Positions 8,579 to 16,363 of a stretch of 64,000 bases of DNA are shown in pieces (positions within the stretch are counted from its first letter, which is position 1; each line of letters starts with the position of its first letter). Source of the stretch: DASVCS01 sp036381495 (lineage in GTDB: Bacteria > Gemmatimonadota > Gemmatimonadetes > Longimicrobiales > RSA9); NCBI GenBank assembly GCA_036381495.1, contig DASVCS010000105.1, positions 8,762-72,761 on the forward strand, given 5' to 3'. The position numbers and the translations under genes were made by a program. The notes under the pieces were generated by a model. The model ran no database searches. It was not told where the DNA came from and was given only the letters and a program-made list of their open reading frames with translations.

Positions 8579-9642
8579 GTTCGCCGACCCGGACGCTCGA
8601 CACCTCGGGGCTGACGCTGGTCGCGGCCGCCGACGACGCCGAGTGGGATGCCTGCGTGGCGCGGTCGGCGCAGGGGACGTTCTGCCATCTCGCGGGGTGG
8701 CGCGAGATCATGGCCGATGTCCTGGGCCACGAGTGTCTGTTCCGCGCGGCAGTGGACCCGGATGGCCGGTGGGTCGGCGTGCTGCCGCTGGTGCGGATGC
8801 GGAGCCGGCTGTTCGGACACCACCTCGTCTCGGTCCCCTTCCTCAACTACGGCGGTCCGGTCGGCGCGGCCGCGGCGCGGGCACTGCTCGCGGGGTGGGC
8901 GCTCGAAGAGGCGCGGCGGTCCCGCGCGGATGCGCTCGAACTGCGTACATTCGAGGCGTTGCCCGGCTCACCGCAGCTCCGGCCGGCGCGGGCGAAGCTC
9001 ACGGTCCTGCTCGATCTGCCGGCATCGGCGGAAGCGCTCTGGCGCGAGGGGTTCGACTCGAAGCTGCGCAGCCAGATCCGGCGGCCGCGCAAGGAGGGGT
9101 TCGTGCCGCGGTTCGGGCACGACCAGGTGGAGCCGTTCTACGAGGTCTTCCGCCGCAACATGCGGGACCTCGGCACACCGGTCCTGCCACGCGCCCTCTT
9201 CGAGCGGCTCCCGCGGATCTTCGGCGACCGCGTGGTCTTCGGCGCGGTGTACGATGGCGCGCGCCCGATCGCCGCGGGGTGCGGCTTCATCGACGGCCGC
9301 GCGTTCGAGATGACGTGGGCGTCCTCGCTGCGCGAGTACAACCGCAAGGCGCCGAACATGCTGCTCTACTGGTCGTTCATGGAGGCGGTGATCGCGCGCG
9401 GCGTGCAGGTCTTCAACTTCGGCCGCTGCACGCCGGAGAGCGGGACCCACCGGTTCAAGCGGCAGTGGGGCGGTGTGGACCGGCCGCTGCCGTGGCTACA
9501 GTGGTCGCGCGGCGCGGGCCACGAGGCGCCGGCGCCGGAGCGGCCGGGGTTCCGGCTCGCCACGGAGGCGTGGCGCCGGTTGCCGCTCCCCGTCGCCAAC
9601 CGGGTGGGGCCGTGGTTGTCGCGCCGGATCCCGACCTTCTGA
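8575..9642 (+). CDS. FemAB-family protein, XrtA/PEP-CTERM-associated type (GNAT-fold acyltransferase)
   Basis: The 355-residue product resembles the FemAB-like proteins regularly found beside DUF3473 deacetylases in exopolysaccharide/exosortase loci. Visible landmarks are 'HLAGWREIM' early on, 'VPFLNYGGPVG', the central 'SKLRSQIRRPRKEGF', and the late 'NFGRCTPESGTHRFKRQWG', which belongs to the second acyltransferase-like (GNAT) half. It starts within the stop codon of the deacetylase and ends five bases before the aminotransferase, so the three genes form one operon. The acceptor is unknown; the family name does not imply a role in peptidoglycan cross-bridges here. Confidence 0.88.
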   Translation: MSSPTRTLDTSGLTLVAAADDAEWDACVARSAQGTFCHLAGWREIMADVLGHECLFRAAVDPDGRWVGVLPLVRMRSRLFGHHLVSVPFLNYGGPVGAAAARALLAGWALEEARRSRADALELRTFEALPGSPQLRPARAKLTVLLDLPASAEALWREGFDSKLRSQIRRPRKEGFVPRFGHDQVEPFYEVFRRNMRDLGTPVLPRALFERLPRIFGDRVVFGAVYDGARPIAAGCGFIDGRAFEMTWASSLREYNRKAPNMLLYWSFMEAVIARGVQVFNFGRCTPESGTHRFKRQWGGVDRPLPWLQWSRGAGHEAPAPERPGFRLATEAWRRLPLPVANRVGPWLSRRIPTF

Positions 9643-9647
9643 CACGG

Positions 9648-10871
9648 ATGCGTCATCAACCGCCGGTCCACTCGCCGCTTGCCGTTCGCGCACTGCTCGG
9701 GCCGGCCGGGCGCGCGTCCACGGACCGGCTGCGCGCGCTGCTGCGCGACGAGTACGCGGCCGACGAGGTCGTGCTGTGCGGCAGCGGCACGGAGGCGCTC
9801 GTGCTCGCCATCCGCGCCGCGATGCTGCACGTCGAGCCGGGCGCCGCCATCGCGATCCCCGCGTTCACCTGCTACGACGTCGCCGCTGCGGCGGTCGCGA
9901 CCGACCGGCCGCTCCACCTCTTCGACATCGATCCCGTCACGCTGGCGCCGGTGACGGCATCCGTCGAGCGCGTGCTCGCGGCGGGCGCGCGGGTGGTGGT
10001 CATCGCGCCGCTGTACGGCGTGCCCGTCGCCTGGGAGCCGCTCGCGCGCCTCGCCGAGGAACACGGTGCGGTGCTGGTCGAGGATGCGGCCCAGGGCCAC
10101 GGCGCGGCGTGGCGCGGCCGGCCGCTCGGCAGTCTGGCCGGCCTCGGCGTCCTGAGCTTCGGGCGCGGCAAGGGGTGGACGGGGGGACGCGGCGGCGCGC
10201 TCCTGCTCCGGCACGAGTTCGGTGCCGCGGACGCCCGGCGCATCGAACGGGAGCTCGCCCCGGCGACGTCCGGGCTGCCGCTGCGCGCCGCGGGCCTCGC
10301 GCAGTGGCTGCTCGGGCGGCCGTCGCTCTACGGGATCCCCGCGGCGATCCCGTGGCTGGGTCTCGGCGAGACGCGCTACCACGATGCGCCGCCGCTCGGT
10401 GGACTCCCCCATGCGGCGGCCCGGCTCCTGCTCGCGAGCCGCGCCGCGGCCGCATCCGAGGCCGGCGTCCGCGCCGCGACGGCGCGCCGCTTCGTCGCGT
10501 TCCTCGATACGCGCGCGCCGGAGGCCATGGTCCGAGTACCGGAGGACGGCGTGCCGGGTCATCTCCGTTTCCCGGTCCGGCTCGGCGCCGCACTCGCGGA
10601 GCCGCGGCTCCGCCGTCTCGCCGCGCGCCTCGGCATCGCGCGCAGCTATCCGAAGCCGCTCGGGCGCCTCGCGCCCGTCCGCCAGCGCCTCGCGGCGCCG
10701 GGCGACTGGCCGGGTGCGGCGAGGTTGGCCACCGAACTGATCACGCTCCCCACGCACTCCCGCCTGACCGCGGCCGATCGCGACCGCATCCTCGACTGGG
10801 TCGACGCCGCAGCGAAGTGCCGCGCACCGCGGCCGTTCACGGACACGGCCGGTATCACGCCCGCGGTCTGA
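9648..10871 (+). CDS. DegT/DnrJ/EryC1/StrS-type PLP-dependent aminotransferase family protein
   Basis: The 407-residue protein follows the sugar-aminotransferase fold. 'GSGTEALVLAI' marks the PLP-phosphate site, 'FTCYDVAAAAV' and 'PLYGVPV' follow, 'EDAAQGHGA' carries the Asp that contacts the pyridine nitrogen, and 'SFGRGKGWTGGRGG' contains the Lys expected to bind PLP. In surface-polysaccharide loci such enzymes make amino sugars; its place as third gene after the deacetylase and FemAB-like genes fits that. The spacing around the Lys deviates slightly from the usual 'SF..K...GEGG', so activity is probable but not certain. Confidence 0.85.
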   Translation: MRHQPPVHSPLAVRALLGPAGRASTDRLRALLRDEYAADEVVLCGSGTEALVLAIRAAMLHVEPGAAIAIPAFTCYDVAAAAVATDRPLHLFDIDPVTLAPVTASVERVLAAGARVVVIAPLYGVPVAWEPLARLAEEHGAVLVEDAAQGHGAAWRGRPLGSLAGLGVLSFGRGKGWTGGRGGALLLRHEFGAADARRIERELAPATSGLPLRAAGLAQWLLGRPSLYGIPAAIPWLGLGETRYHDAPPLGGLPHAAARLLLASRAAAASEAGVRAATARRFVAFLDTRAPEAMVRVPEDGVPGHLRFPVRLGAALAEPRLRRLAARLGIARSYPKPLGRLAPVRQRLAAPGDWPGAARLATELITLPTHSRLTAADRDRILDWVDAAAKCRAPRPFTDTAGITPAV

Positions 10872-10876
10872 TGTCA

Positions 10877-10890
10877 GGTTCGCGCGAACC
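10877..10890. repeat. 14-bp perfect palindrome after the aminotransferase stop
   Basis: The sequence GGTTCGCGCGAACC is its own reverse complement and lies five bases after the stop codon. Related arms with a two-base centre recur at 61174-61191, and a partly matching segment lies near 48999. It is either a protein-binding site or part of a dispersed hairpin. Confidence 0.45.
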
Positions 10891-10907
10891 GGTCAGCGCT
10901 ACTGCAC

Positions 10908-11070
10908 GGGAGCGGGAGCGGCGGCTCCTCGATACTGCACGGGAACGGGAGCGGCGGCTGCGCCGCCTGGAGCGGGAACGTTCACGTTTACGGTAAACGT
11001 GGGCGCCCTCCGTGCCCGTAAACGTAAACGTGGAAACGGAGGCTTCCTTCGGGCGCCCCGCTCCCGCTCC
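10908..11070. repeat. Intergenic repeat element with GTAAAC units and inverted GGGAGCGGGAGCG ends
   Basis: The 321-base spacer before the Vgb-like gene is mostly this element. The outer arms, 10908-10920 and 11059-11070, are near-perfect reverse complements (GGAGCGGGAGCG type). Inside is a tight palindrome at 10984-11000 (ACGTTTAC, one base, GTAAACGT) and a tandem GTAAAC-GTAAAC at about 11018-11030. The same vocabulary, GTAAACG units flanked by CTCCCGCTCCCG, reappears at 46390-46506, so this is a dispersed family and not random GC-rich filler. Confidence 0.6.
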
Positions 11071-11192
11071 GAAGGTGCGCCCCGAACCCGGTCCGAGGAC
11101 CGCCCGCGCTTGCCAGAGGCTGGCGGCCACCCCAGATTGGAGCCGTAACCCACAGATGTGTCCGGGTCGACCCCTTCGCTCGGGAGGCAGCC

Positions 11193-12209
11193 ATGAATCG
11201 TATCACGCCCGTGCTCATCGTGCCGCTGCTCTTCGCCGCGGCGACCGCGATCCCCGGTACGGATCCGGTCGCCATCGATGAATGGCCCGTCCCCTGGGAG
11301 AATTCGCGACCCCGCGATCCGTACGTCGCCCCCGACGGCCGTGTCTGGTTCGTCGGCCAGCGCGGCAACTACGTCGCGTACCTCGTCCCGGAGACCGGCG
11401 AGTTCAAGCGCTACGAGCTGGATCCCGGCGTCTTCCCGCACAACCTGATCGTGGATCGGGATGGCAGCGTCTGGTACGCCGGGAACCGGGCCGGCCACAT
11501 CGGCAAGCTGGACCCGGCCACGGGCAAGGTCACGAAGTATCCGATGCCCGACCCGGAGGCGCGGGATCCGCACACCCTGGTCTTCGATGAGAGCGGCCAC
11601 ATCTGGTTCACGCTCCAGGGGAGCAACATGGTGGGGCGGTTGACGAAGGCGACGGGGAAGATCGAGCTGCTCCGCGTCCCGACGCCGCGCGCACGGCCCT
11701 ACGGCATCGCGCTCGACTCGAACGGCCGGCCCTGGGTCAACCTGCTGGGCGCGAACAAGCTCGTGACCATCGACCCCGCCACCATGCAGCTCCGCGAGAT
11801 CCCGCTGCCGCGCGAGGATGGCAGCAGCCGCCGCATCGCGATCACCTCCGATGACGCGATCTGGTACGTCGACTACCATCAGGGTTATCTCGGCCGCTAC
11901 ATCCCGGAATCGGGCGAGTTCCGCGAGTGGCGGATCCCCGGCGGCGCCGAGGGCCGGCCGTACGCCATGGCCGTCGATGACCGCGATCGCCTCTGGTTCG
12001 TCGAAACCGGGCCGAAGCCGAACCGTCTGGTCGGGTTCGATCCGGCGACCGCCGAGTTCTTCAGCATGACCGAGATCCCGAGCGGCGGTGGCGCGATCCG
12101 CCATATGTTCTTCCACGCGCCGACGGGCATGCTCTGGTTCGGCACCGACACGAACACCATCGGCCGCGCCAAGGTGTCCGCGGGCGGCATGGTACAGACC
12201 GACCGGTGA
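11193..12209 (+). CDS. Exported Vgb-like (virginiamycin B lyase family) beta-propeller protein
   Basis: The 338-residue protein begins with a short signal peptide ('ITPVLIVPLLFAAATAIPG'). It then consists of propeller blades with the recurring 'G.VWF.......IG.LDP.TG....Y..P' pattern, for example around residues 87-112, 128-150 and 275-325. The family includes streptogramin lyases but also many exported proteins of unknown role, so no antibiotic function should be read from the name. GGGAGG at 11182-11187, five bases before the ATG, supports the start. The stop codon overlaps the GTG start of the next gene. Confidence 0.82.
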   Translation: MNRITPVLIVPLLFAAATAIPGTDPVAIDEWPVPWENSRPRDPYVAPDGRVWFVGQRGNYVAYLVPETGEFKRYELDPGVFPHNLIVDRDGSVWYAGNRAGHIGKLDPATGKVTKYPMPDPEARDPHTLVFDESGHIWFTLQGSNMVGRLTKATGKIELLRVPTPRARPYGIALDSNGRPWVNLLGANKLVTIDPATMQLREIPLPREDGSSRRIAITSDDAIWYVDYHQGYLGRYIPESGEFREWRIPGGAEGRPYAMAVDDRDRLWFVETGPKPNRLVGFDPATAEFFSMTEIPSGGGAIRHMFFHAPTGMLWFGTDTNTIGRAKVSAGGMVQTDR

Positions 12210-12847
12210 CGCCGGCAGCGGGGTCGCCCGGGGGCGTAGTGGTCCCCCGGCGACGCGCGTCGTGGCGCCGGGCGGTCCGCCATCCCGCCGCGGCCCCGGT
12301 CATCGGGCTCGCCCTGGCGCTCGGCGTCCTGGCCGCGGCGCGCCCCCGCTTCCCCGACCGACCGCCCCCGGCACACACGGGCGGCTTCGGCGAGCCGACC
12401 TGCCAGGAGTGCCACTTCGAGGGTGAACCGAACGAGCCGGGCGGGACGCTGACCCTGGCGGGCGTGCCCGAGGCCTACCGGCCCGGTGAGCGCTACCGCA
12501 TCACGATCACGCTCGCGCGGTCGGGGATGCGCCGCGGCGGCTTCGAGCTGGCGGCGCGGCACGCGAGCGGACCGCTCGAAGGGCGACAGGCCGGCGAGCT
12601 CCGGCCGGTCGACGCGCGCGCGGCCGTGACTCCCTACGGCACGCCCGCAGTGACCTACGTCCATCACACGGCGGCCGGAACGGCGCTGGAGACGCCCGGG
12701 ACCGCGCGTTGGACCATCGAATGGACCGCGCCCACGACGGGCGGGCCGGTCATCTTCCACGTCGCCGCGAATGCCGCGGACGACGATGAATCCCCGTTCG
12801 GCGACTTCATCTATACGACGAGTGCACGCAGTGCTCGGGAGGAGTAG
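12206..12847 (+). CDS. Membrane-anchored protein with CxxCH motif, choice-of-anchor-V-like domain
   Basis: The start is a GTG overlapping the upstream stop (GTGA), which implies translational coupling. The 213-residue product has one hydrophobic segment at about residues 30-46. 'CQECH' follows at about residue 71, a c-type heme attachment pattern (CxxCH), and then 'EPNEPGG'. The rest is an all-beta domain ('YRITITLARSGMRRGGFELAAR') like the Reelin-type/choice-of-anchor V proteins that accompany a CxxCH motif in several phyla. Whether heme is attached cannot be decided from sequence. It links the Vgb-like propeller with the downstream histidine kinase in one operon. Confidence 0.72.
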   Translation: MTPAAGSPGGVVVPRRRASWRRAVRHPAAAPVIGLALALGVLAAARPRFPDRPPPAHTGGFGEPTCQECHFEGEPNEPGGTLTLAGVPEAYRPGERYRITITLARSGMRRGGFELAARHASGPLEGRQAGELRPVDARAAVTPYGTPAVTYVHHTAAGTALETPGTARWTIEWTAPTTGGPVIFHVAANAADDDESPFGDFIYTTSARSAREE

Positions 12848-12850
12848 CGC

Positions 12851-14308
12851 GTGCGAGAGGGTGGGCGCGACTCCACTCCTGGCTCCGACAATGCCGCCGG
12901 ATCGAACGGCCCCGTGCTCGAGCCGCCGGTCCCGTGGCGTGGCACGCTCCTGCCGCTTGCATTCGTCTTCATCGCCCTCATTGCGCTCGTCGTCGTCCCG
13001 CTCGCGCTGATGGAGCGGAGCCGTTCGACATGGCGAGAGATCGTCGATGTCGCCGAGCCGGCCGACGTGCAGGTCGACGCGATCGAGTACGCGCTGGTGC
13101 GAGAGGTCGCGGCCATCCGCGCCTTCCTGATCACGGGCGATTCGGTGTTCCTCGACCGCTACACGCGTGCCCGCGCCGAAGAGACGCGAGCGTACGCGCC
13201 GCTGGGCGTGCTTGCCCGGCGGCTGGGCGGCGATGTCCCGGCCAGGGCGCGGATGCTGCGCACGGCGGTCATGCGCTGGCACCGTCACGTCGCCACATTG
13301 CTGCCCGCGGCCGGGCACATGGCCCCCGCGGCGGCGACGGACGTGCGGCTGGCTACGCAGGAGGCGATCTACCGCGATGCGCTGGACGCGCTCGTCTCGC
13401 TCGACCACTCGATCGACGGGGCGGTCGAGGTGCGGCGGGCGCGGATCCGCGCCGACGAGCGCCTGGAAATGGCGCTAACGCTGGTGCTCGTGGCGACGGC
13501 GCTGGGGGCGGCGATCGTCGTCGCGCGGCTCGGCGTGCGCCTGGTGCAGATGACCGAGCACGCGGAGCGCCGGCGCAGGGAGGTCGAGGCGCTGACGGAG
13601 AGTCGCGCGCGGCTGATCCGCGGCCTGGGTCACGACCTCAAGAATCCGCTCGGCGTGATCCAGAACTACGTCGTGTTGTTGGAGTCGGGGATCAAGGGCG
13701 CGGTCCCTCCCGCGCAGCGGGAGGTCCTTGGCCGGATCCGCCGATTGACGGGTGACTCGCTCGGTCTCGTCAACGACCTCGGCGATCTGTTCCGTGCCGA
13801 GGCCGGCCAGTTGACGATCTCGCCCGGCCGTGTCGACGTCGTCGAGACGGTCCGTGATGCGCTCGAAGAGAACCGTCCGGCCGCGGAGGCGGCGGGGTTG
13901 CGCATCGGACTCGAGCCGCACACGGCGGTTCCCGCGGTCGAGACCGATGGCGGCCGGGTCCGCGAGATCCTCGGCAACCTGATCTCGAATGCCATCAAGT
14001 ACACGCCGGCGGGCGGAGAGGTCAGCGCGTCCATCGAGGTGGGGGCGGATGGGCGGGCGCCCCGTCCCGGGCGGTGGATCGCCGTTGGCATCACCGACAC
14101 GGGTCCGGGGATCCCGGCCGACCAGCGGGAGCGGATCTTCGACGAGTTCCAGCGGTTCGGAGCGGGGGCGGGCCACGCCCCCGGCACCGGTCTCGGGCTC
14201 GCCATCAGCCGGAGCATCGCCCGCCTGCTGGGCGGCGACATCACGGTCGAGAGCGAGGTCGGCCGCGGCTCGACGTTCACGCTCTGGCTTCCGCTCGAGC
14301 GGAAATGA
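12851..14308 (+). CDS. Sensor histidine kinase with CHASE3-like periplasmic domain
   Basis: The 485-residue membrane kinase has a first helix at about 31-53, a helical periplasmic sensor of CHASE3 type (about 54-200), a second helix at about 207-226, and a HisKA core with His261 in 'GLGHDLKNPLG'. The ATPase boxes are complete: 'NLISNAIKYTP', 'DTGPGIP', 'FDEFQRF' and 'GTGLGLAIS'. The GTG start follows three bases after the previous stop, with GGAGGAG just ahead, so it is co-transcribed with the CxxCH protein. No response regulator is adjacent, making it an orphan kinase in this window. Confidence 0.9.
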   Translation: MREGGRDSTPGSDNAAGSNGPVLEPPVPWRGTLLPLAFVFIALIALVVVPLALMERSRSTWREIVDVAEPADVQVDAIEYALVREVAAIRAFLITGDSVFLDRYTRARAEETRAYAPLGVLARRLGGDVPARARMLRTAVMRWHRHVATLLPAAGHMAPAAATDVRLATQEAIYRDALDALVSLDHSIDGAVEVRRARIRADERLEMALTLVLVATALGAAIVVARLGVRLVQMTEHAERRRREVEALTESRARLIRGLGHDLKNPLGVIQNYVVLLESGIKGAVPPAQREVLGRIRRLTGDSLGLVNDLGDLFRAEAGQLTISPGRVDVVETVRDALEENRPAAEAAGLRIGLEPHTAVPAVETDGGRVREILGNLISNAIKYTPAGGEVSASIEVGADGRAPRPGRWIAVGITDTGPGIPADQRERIFDEFQRFGAGAGHAPGTGLGLAISRSIARLLGGDITVESEVGRGSTFTLWLPLERK

Positions 14309-14400
14309 CGACGGCACGGAGCCGGAGCGGCGCCGGCGGGGTATGCAACGGCGACGGTCTGGCGGCACGGTCCGGCCGCGAGTGGACCCCGCTCGAGCCG

Positions 14401-14424
14401 GGCACGCGTCGAGGACGGCGTGCC
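14401..14424 (+). terminator. Possible hairpin terminator after the histidine kinase
   Basis: GGCACGC (14401-14407) and GCGTGCC (14418-14424) form a perfect seven-base stem with a ten-base loop, about 90 bases after the kinase stop. No U-run follows, so it may only be a structure in the spacer. Confidence 0.3.
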
Positions 14425-14509
14425 GTCGGCGGCATGCAAGGACCGATACCGACATGAGGATTGACACGGGCGATGCCGCGCGGCGCGCGCCCGTCCACCC
14501 CTGGAGCCG

Positions 14510-15289
14510 ATGACACCCTGGGTCACCCGACTGATCCTCGCGAACATCGCGGCGTATCTGATCACCGCGAGATCGCCGGTGCTCTTCCACGAGCTGATGC
14601 TCTTCCCGACGCCGGCGCTCGTCGCGCACCGCCCGTGGACGCTTCTCACCTACATGTTCCTGCACGGCGGGCTCGGGCACATCTTCTTCAACATGATCGC
14701 GCTCTTCTTCTTCGGCCCACCGGTCGAGGCCCGGCTCGGCTCGCGCGATTTCATGCTCCTCTACCTCCTGAGCGGCCTGGGCGGCGCGATCCTCTCGCTC
14801 CTGCTGATGCCGATGGCGCCGGTGGTCGGCGCCTCGGGCGCCATCTTCGGCGTCATGCTCGGCTACGCCCGGTACTGGCCGACGGCCCAGGTCTACATCA
14901 TGGGCGTGCTGCCGGTCCCGGCGCGCGTGTTGGTCATCGGGTTGGCCGCACTCTCTCTCTTCAGCGGATTCTCCGGCATGGGCGCGCCGATCGCGCACTT
15001 CGCGCACCTGGGCGGCTTTGCCGGCGGGTGGCTCTTCCTCCACTGGCGAGACCGACGCGGCCGCCACACGCGACTCGAACCCCGCCGCAACGCGACGCTC
15101 GAACGCATCGCCGGACGCGCGCGCCAGGAGGAGGCACGGTGGCGGGCGATCGAGCTGGACAAGCTCCACGAGGTCAACCGCGCCGAGGTCGAGCGCGTGC
15201 TCCGCAAGCTCGATGAGTTCGGCGCGCCCAGCCTGAGCCCGGACGAACGCGCGTTCCTGGATCGCATGAGCACCTCGACGCGCTCGTAG
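14510..15289 (+). CDS. Rhomboid-family intramembrane serine protease
   Basis: The 259-residue protein has six predicted helices with all rhomboid landmarks: 'HGGLGHIFFNM' (residues 52-62), the catalytic Ser109 in 'GASGAIFG', and the catalytic His166 in 'HFAHLGG'. The last 75 residues are a charged, probably helical cytoplasmic tail with an 'EVERVLRKLDEFG' segment, as in many bacterial rhomboids with a short C-terminal extension. A GGAG lies three bases before the ATG, which is tight. A TTGACA at 14461 has no matching -10 element at the expected distance. Its substrates are not indicated by the neighbours. Confidence 0.92.
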   Translation: MTPWVTRLILANIAAYLITARSPVLFHELMLFPTPALVAHRPWTLLTYMFLHGGLGHIFFNMIALFFFGPPVEARLGSRDFMLLYLLSGLGGAILSLLLMPMAPVVGASGAIFGVMLGYARYWPTAQVYIMGVLPVPARVLVIGLAALSLFSGFSGMGAPIAHFAHLGGFAGGWLFLHWRDRRGRHTRLEPRRNATLERIAGRARQEEARWRAIELDKLHEVNRAEVERVLRKLDEFGAPSLSPDERAFLDRMSTSTRS

Positions 15290-15328
15290 CGCCGGGTGCC
15301 GCGCCGGCGGCCGCCCCAGCGCCGGGTG

Positions 15329-16363
15329 TCAGTCCGCGGAGCTCGCGGGCGCCGGGTCCGGCACCGCCTCGCCCGCCATTCGCAATGCCGCCTCCCGGAC
15401 CTTCCGCCGCACCTCGGGCGGCTCGAGCACCTCGGCTTCGGCGCCGTACTGGAGCACGTGGCGGACGGCCCAGCGCGGGTCGGCCACGCGGTGGCGCACG
15501 ACGATGCTGCCGTCCGCGAGCCGCTCGCACGCGAGTCGTTCGGCGAGCCAGCGAGCGATCCTGGGCGAGTAGCGGATGGCGACCTCGACGTCGTCTTCGG
15601 CACGGTAGACCTTGCCGCCGGCAATGTAGCGGGCGGGATCGAAGTCTTCGGGGACGGTGAACGCATTGCCCTCCGGCTCGACCTCCACCTGGACCATGCG
15701 GTCGATGCGGAACACGCGTACCTCGCCGCGTTCGGGCGCGTAGGCGAGCAGGTACCAGCGTCCCTCGGCGAAGGCGAGGTGGTAGGGGTGGATGGTGCGC
15801 GCGTGGGGCGCGGCGGCGCCGGCCTTGAGGTAGTGGATCCGGCAGCGCCGGCGTTCGCGGGCGGCATCGATGACGAGGCCGAGGATGTCCTCGTCCTCGC
15901 GGGCGAGGATCGCCGCGAAGCGCTCGATCTCGGGCGTGCGGGCGTCGGCATCGGCGTCGCGCCCCGTCTCGATCCCGGGCGCGGCGAGCGCGGCTTCGAG
16001 CCGGTGCGCGAGTGCGAGCAGTTCCGTGCGCCGTGCGGGCTCCGCCTCGGCGGCGAGTGTGCGCAGTCCCAGCCCGAGGGCGAGCGTCTCGCGCGGCGAG
16101 AGGCGGACGGGCCGGCGGAACTCGGCCGTGCTCCAGAGTCGTATGCGGTCCGGCTCGATCGTGATCTGGAGGTCGGCGCCGCTCCCGGCGGGGTGGTAGA
16201 ACTCGCGCGTCGTCACCTGCTCGACGTCGTCGAGGACTTCGGCCTCGGAGATGCCGAGCGCGGCTGCCAGCTCCGCCAGCGTCGCACCTTCGTGGCGCGC
16301 GCACATCGGCAGCAGGTAGAGGATGCGGGAGAGGCGGTCGCCCGCAGTGACACGCTCAGGCAT
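15329..16363 (-). CDS. WYL-domain transcriptional regulator (second of a pair)
   Basis: The 344-residue protein has an N-terminal helix-turn-helix ('RLSRILYLLPMCARHEGATLAELAAALGIS') and a central WYL-type ligand-binding domain, seen in 'HPYHLAFAEGRWYLLAYAPERGEVRVFRIDRM'. A WCX-like C-terminal domain ('HVLQYGAEAEVLEPPEVRRKV') follows. Such proteins often occur in pairs, like PafB/PafC, and sense single-stranded DNA or small ligands. The ATG overlaps the stop of the upstream WYL gene by eight bases (ATGCCTGA), so the two are made together. The ligand and targets are unknown. Confidence 0.9.
   Translation of the reverse strand: MPERVTAGDRLSRILYLLPMCARHEGATLAELAAALGISEAEVLDDVEQVTTREFYHPAGSGADLQITIEPDRIRLWSTAEFRRPVRLSPRETLALGLGLRTLAAEAEPARRTELLALAHRLEAALAAPGIETGRDADADARTPEIERFAAILAREDEDILGLVIDAARERRRCRIHYLKAGAAAPHARTIHPYHLAFAEGRWYLLAYAPERGEVRVFRIDRMVQVEVEPEGNAFTVPEDFDPARYIAGGKVYRAEDDVEVAIRYSPRIARWLAERLACERLADGSIVVRHRVADPRWAVRHVLQYGAEAEVLEPPEVRRKVREAALRMAGEAVPDPAPASSAD

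Noticed and set aside
11193..12209. Streptogramin resistance gene
   Set aside because: The family similarity is only at the level of the propeller fold, the product is exported, and no resistance context is present.
14461..14489. TTGACA ahead of the rhomboid gene as a promoter
   Set aside because: No AT-rich -10 element lies 16-18 bases downstream.
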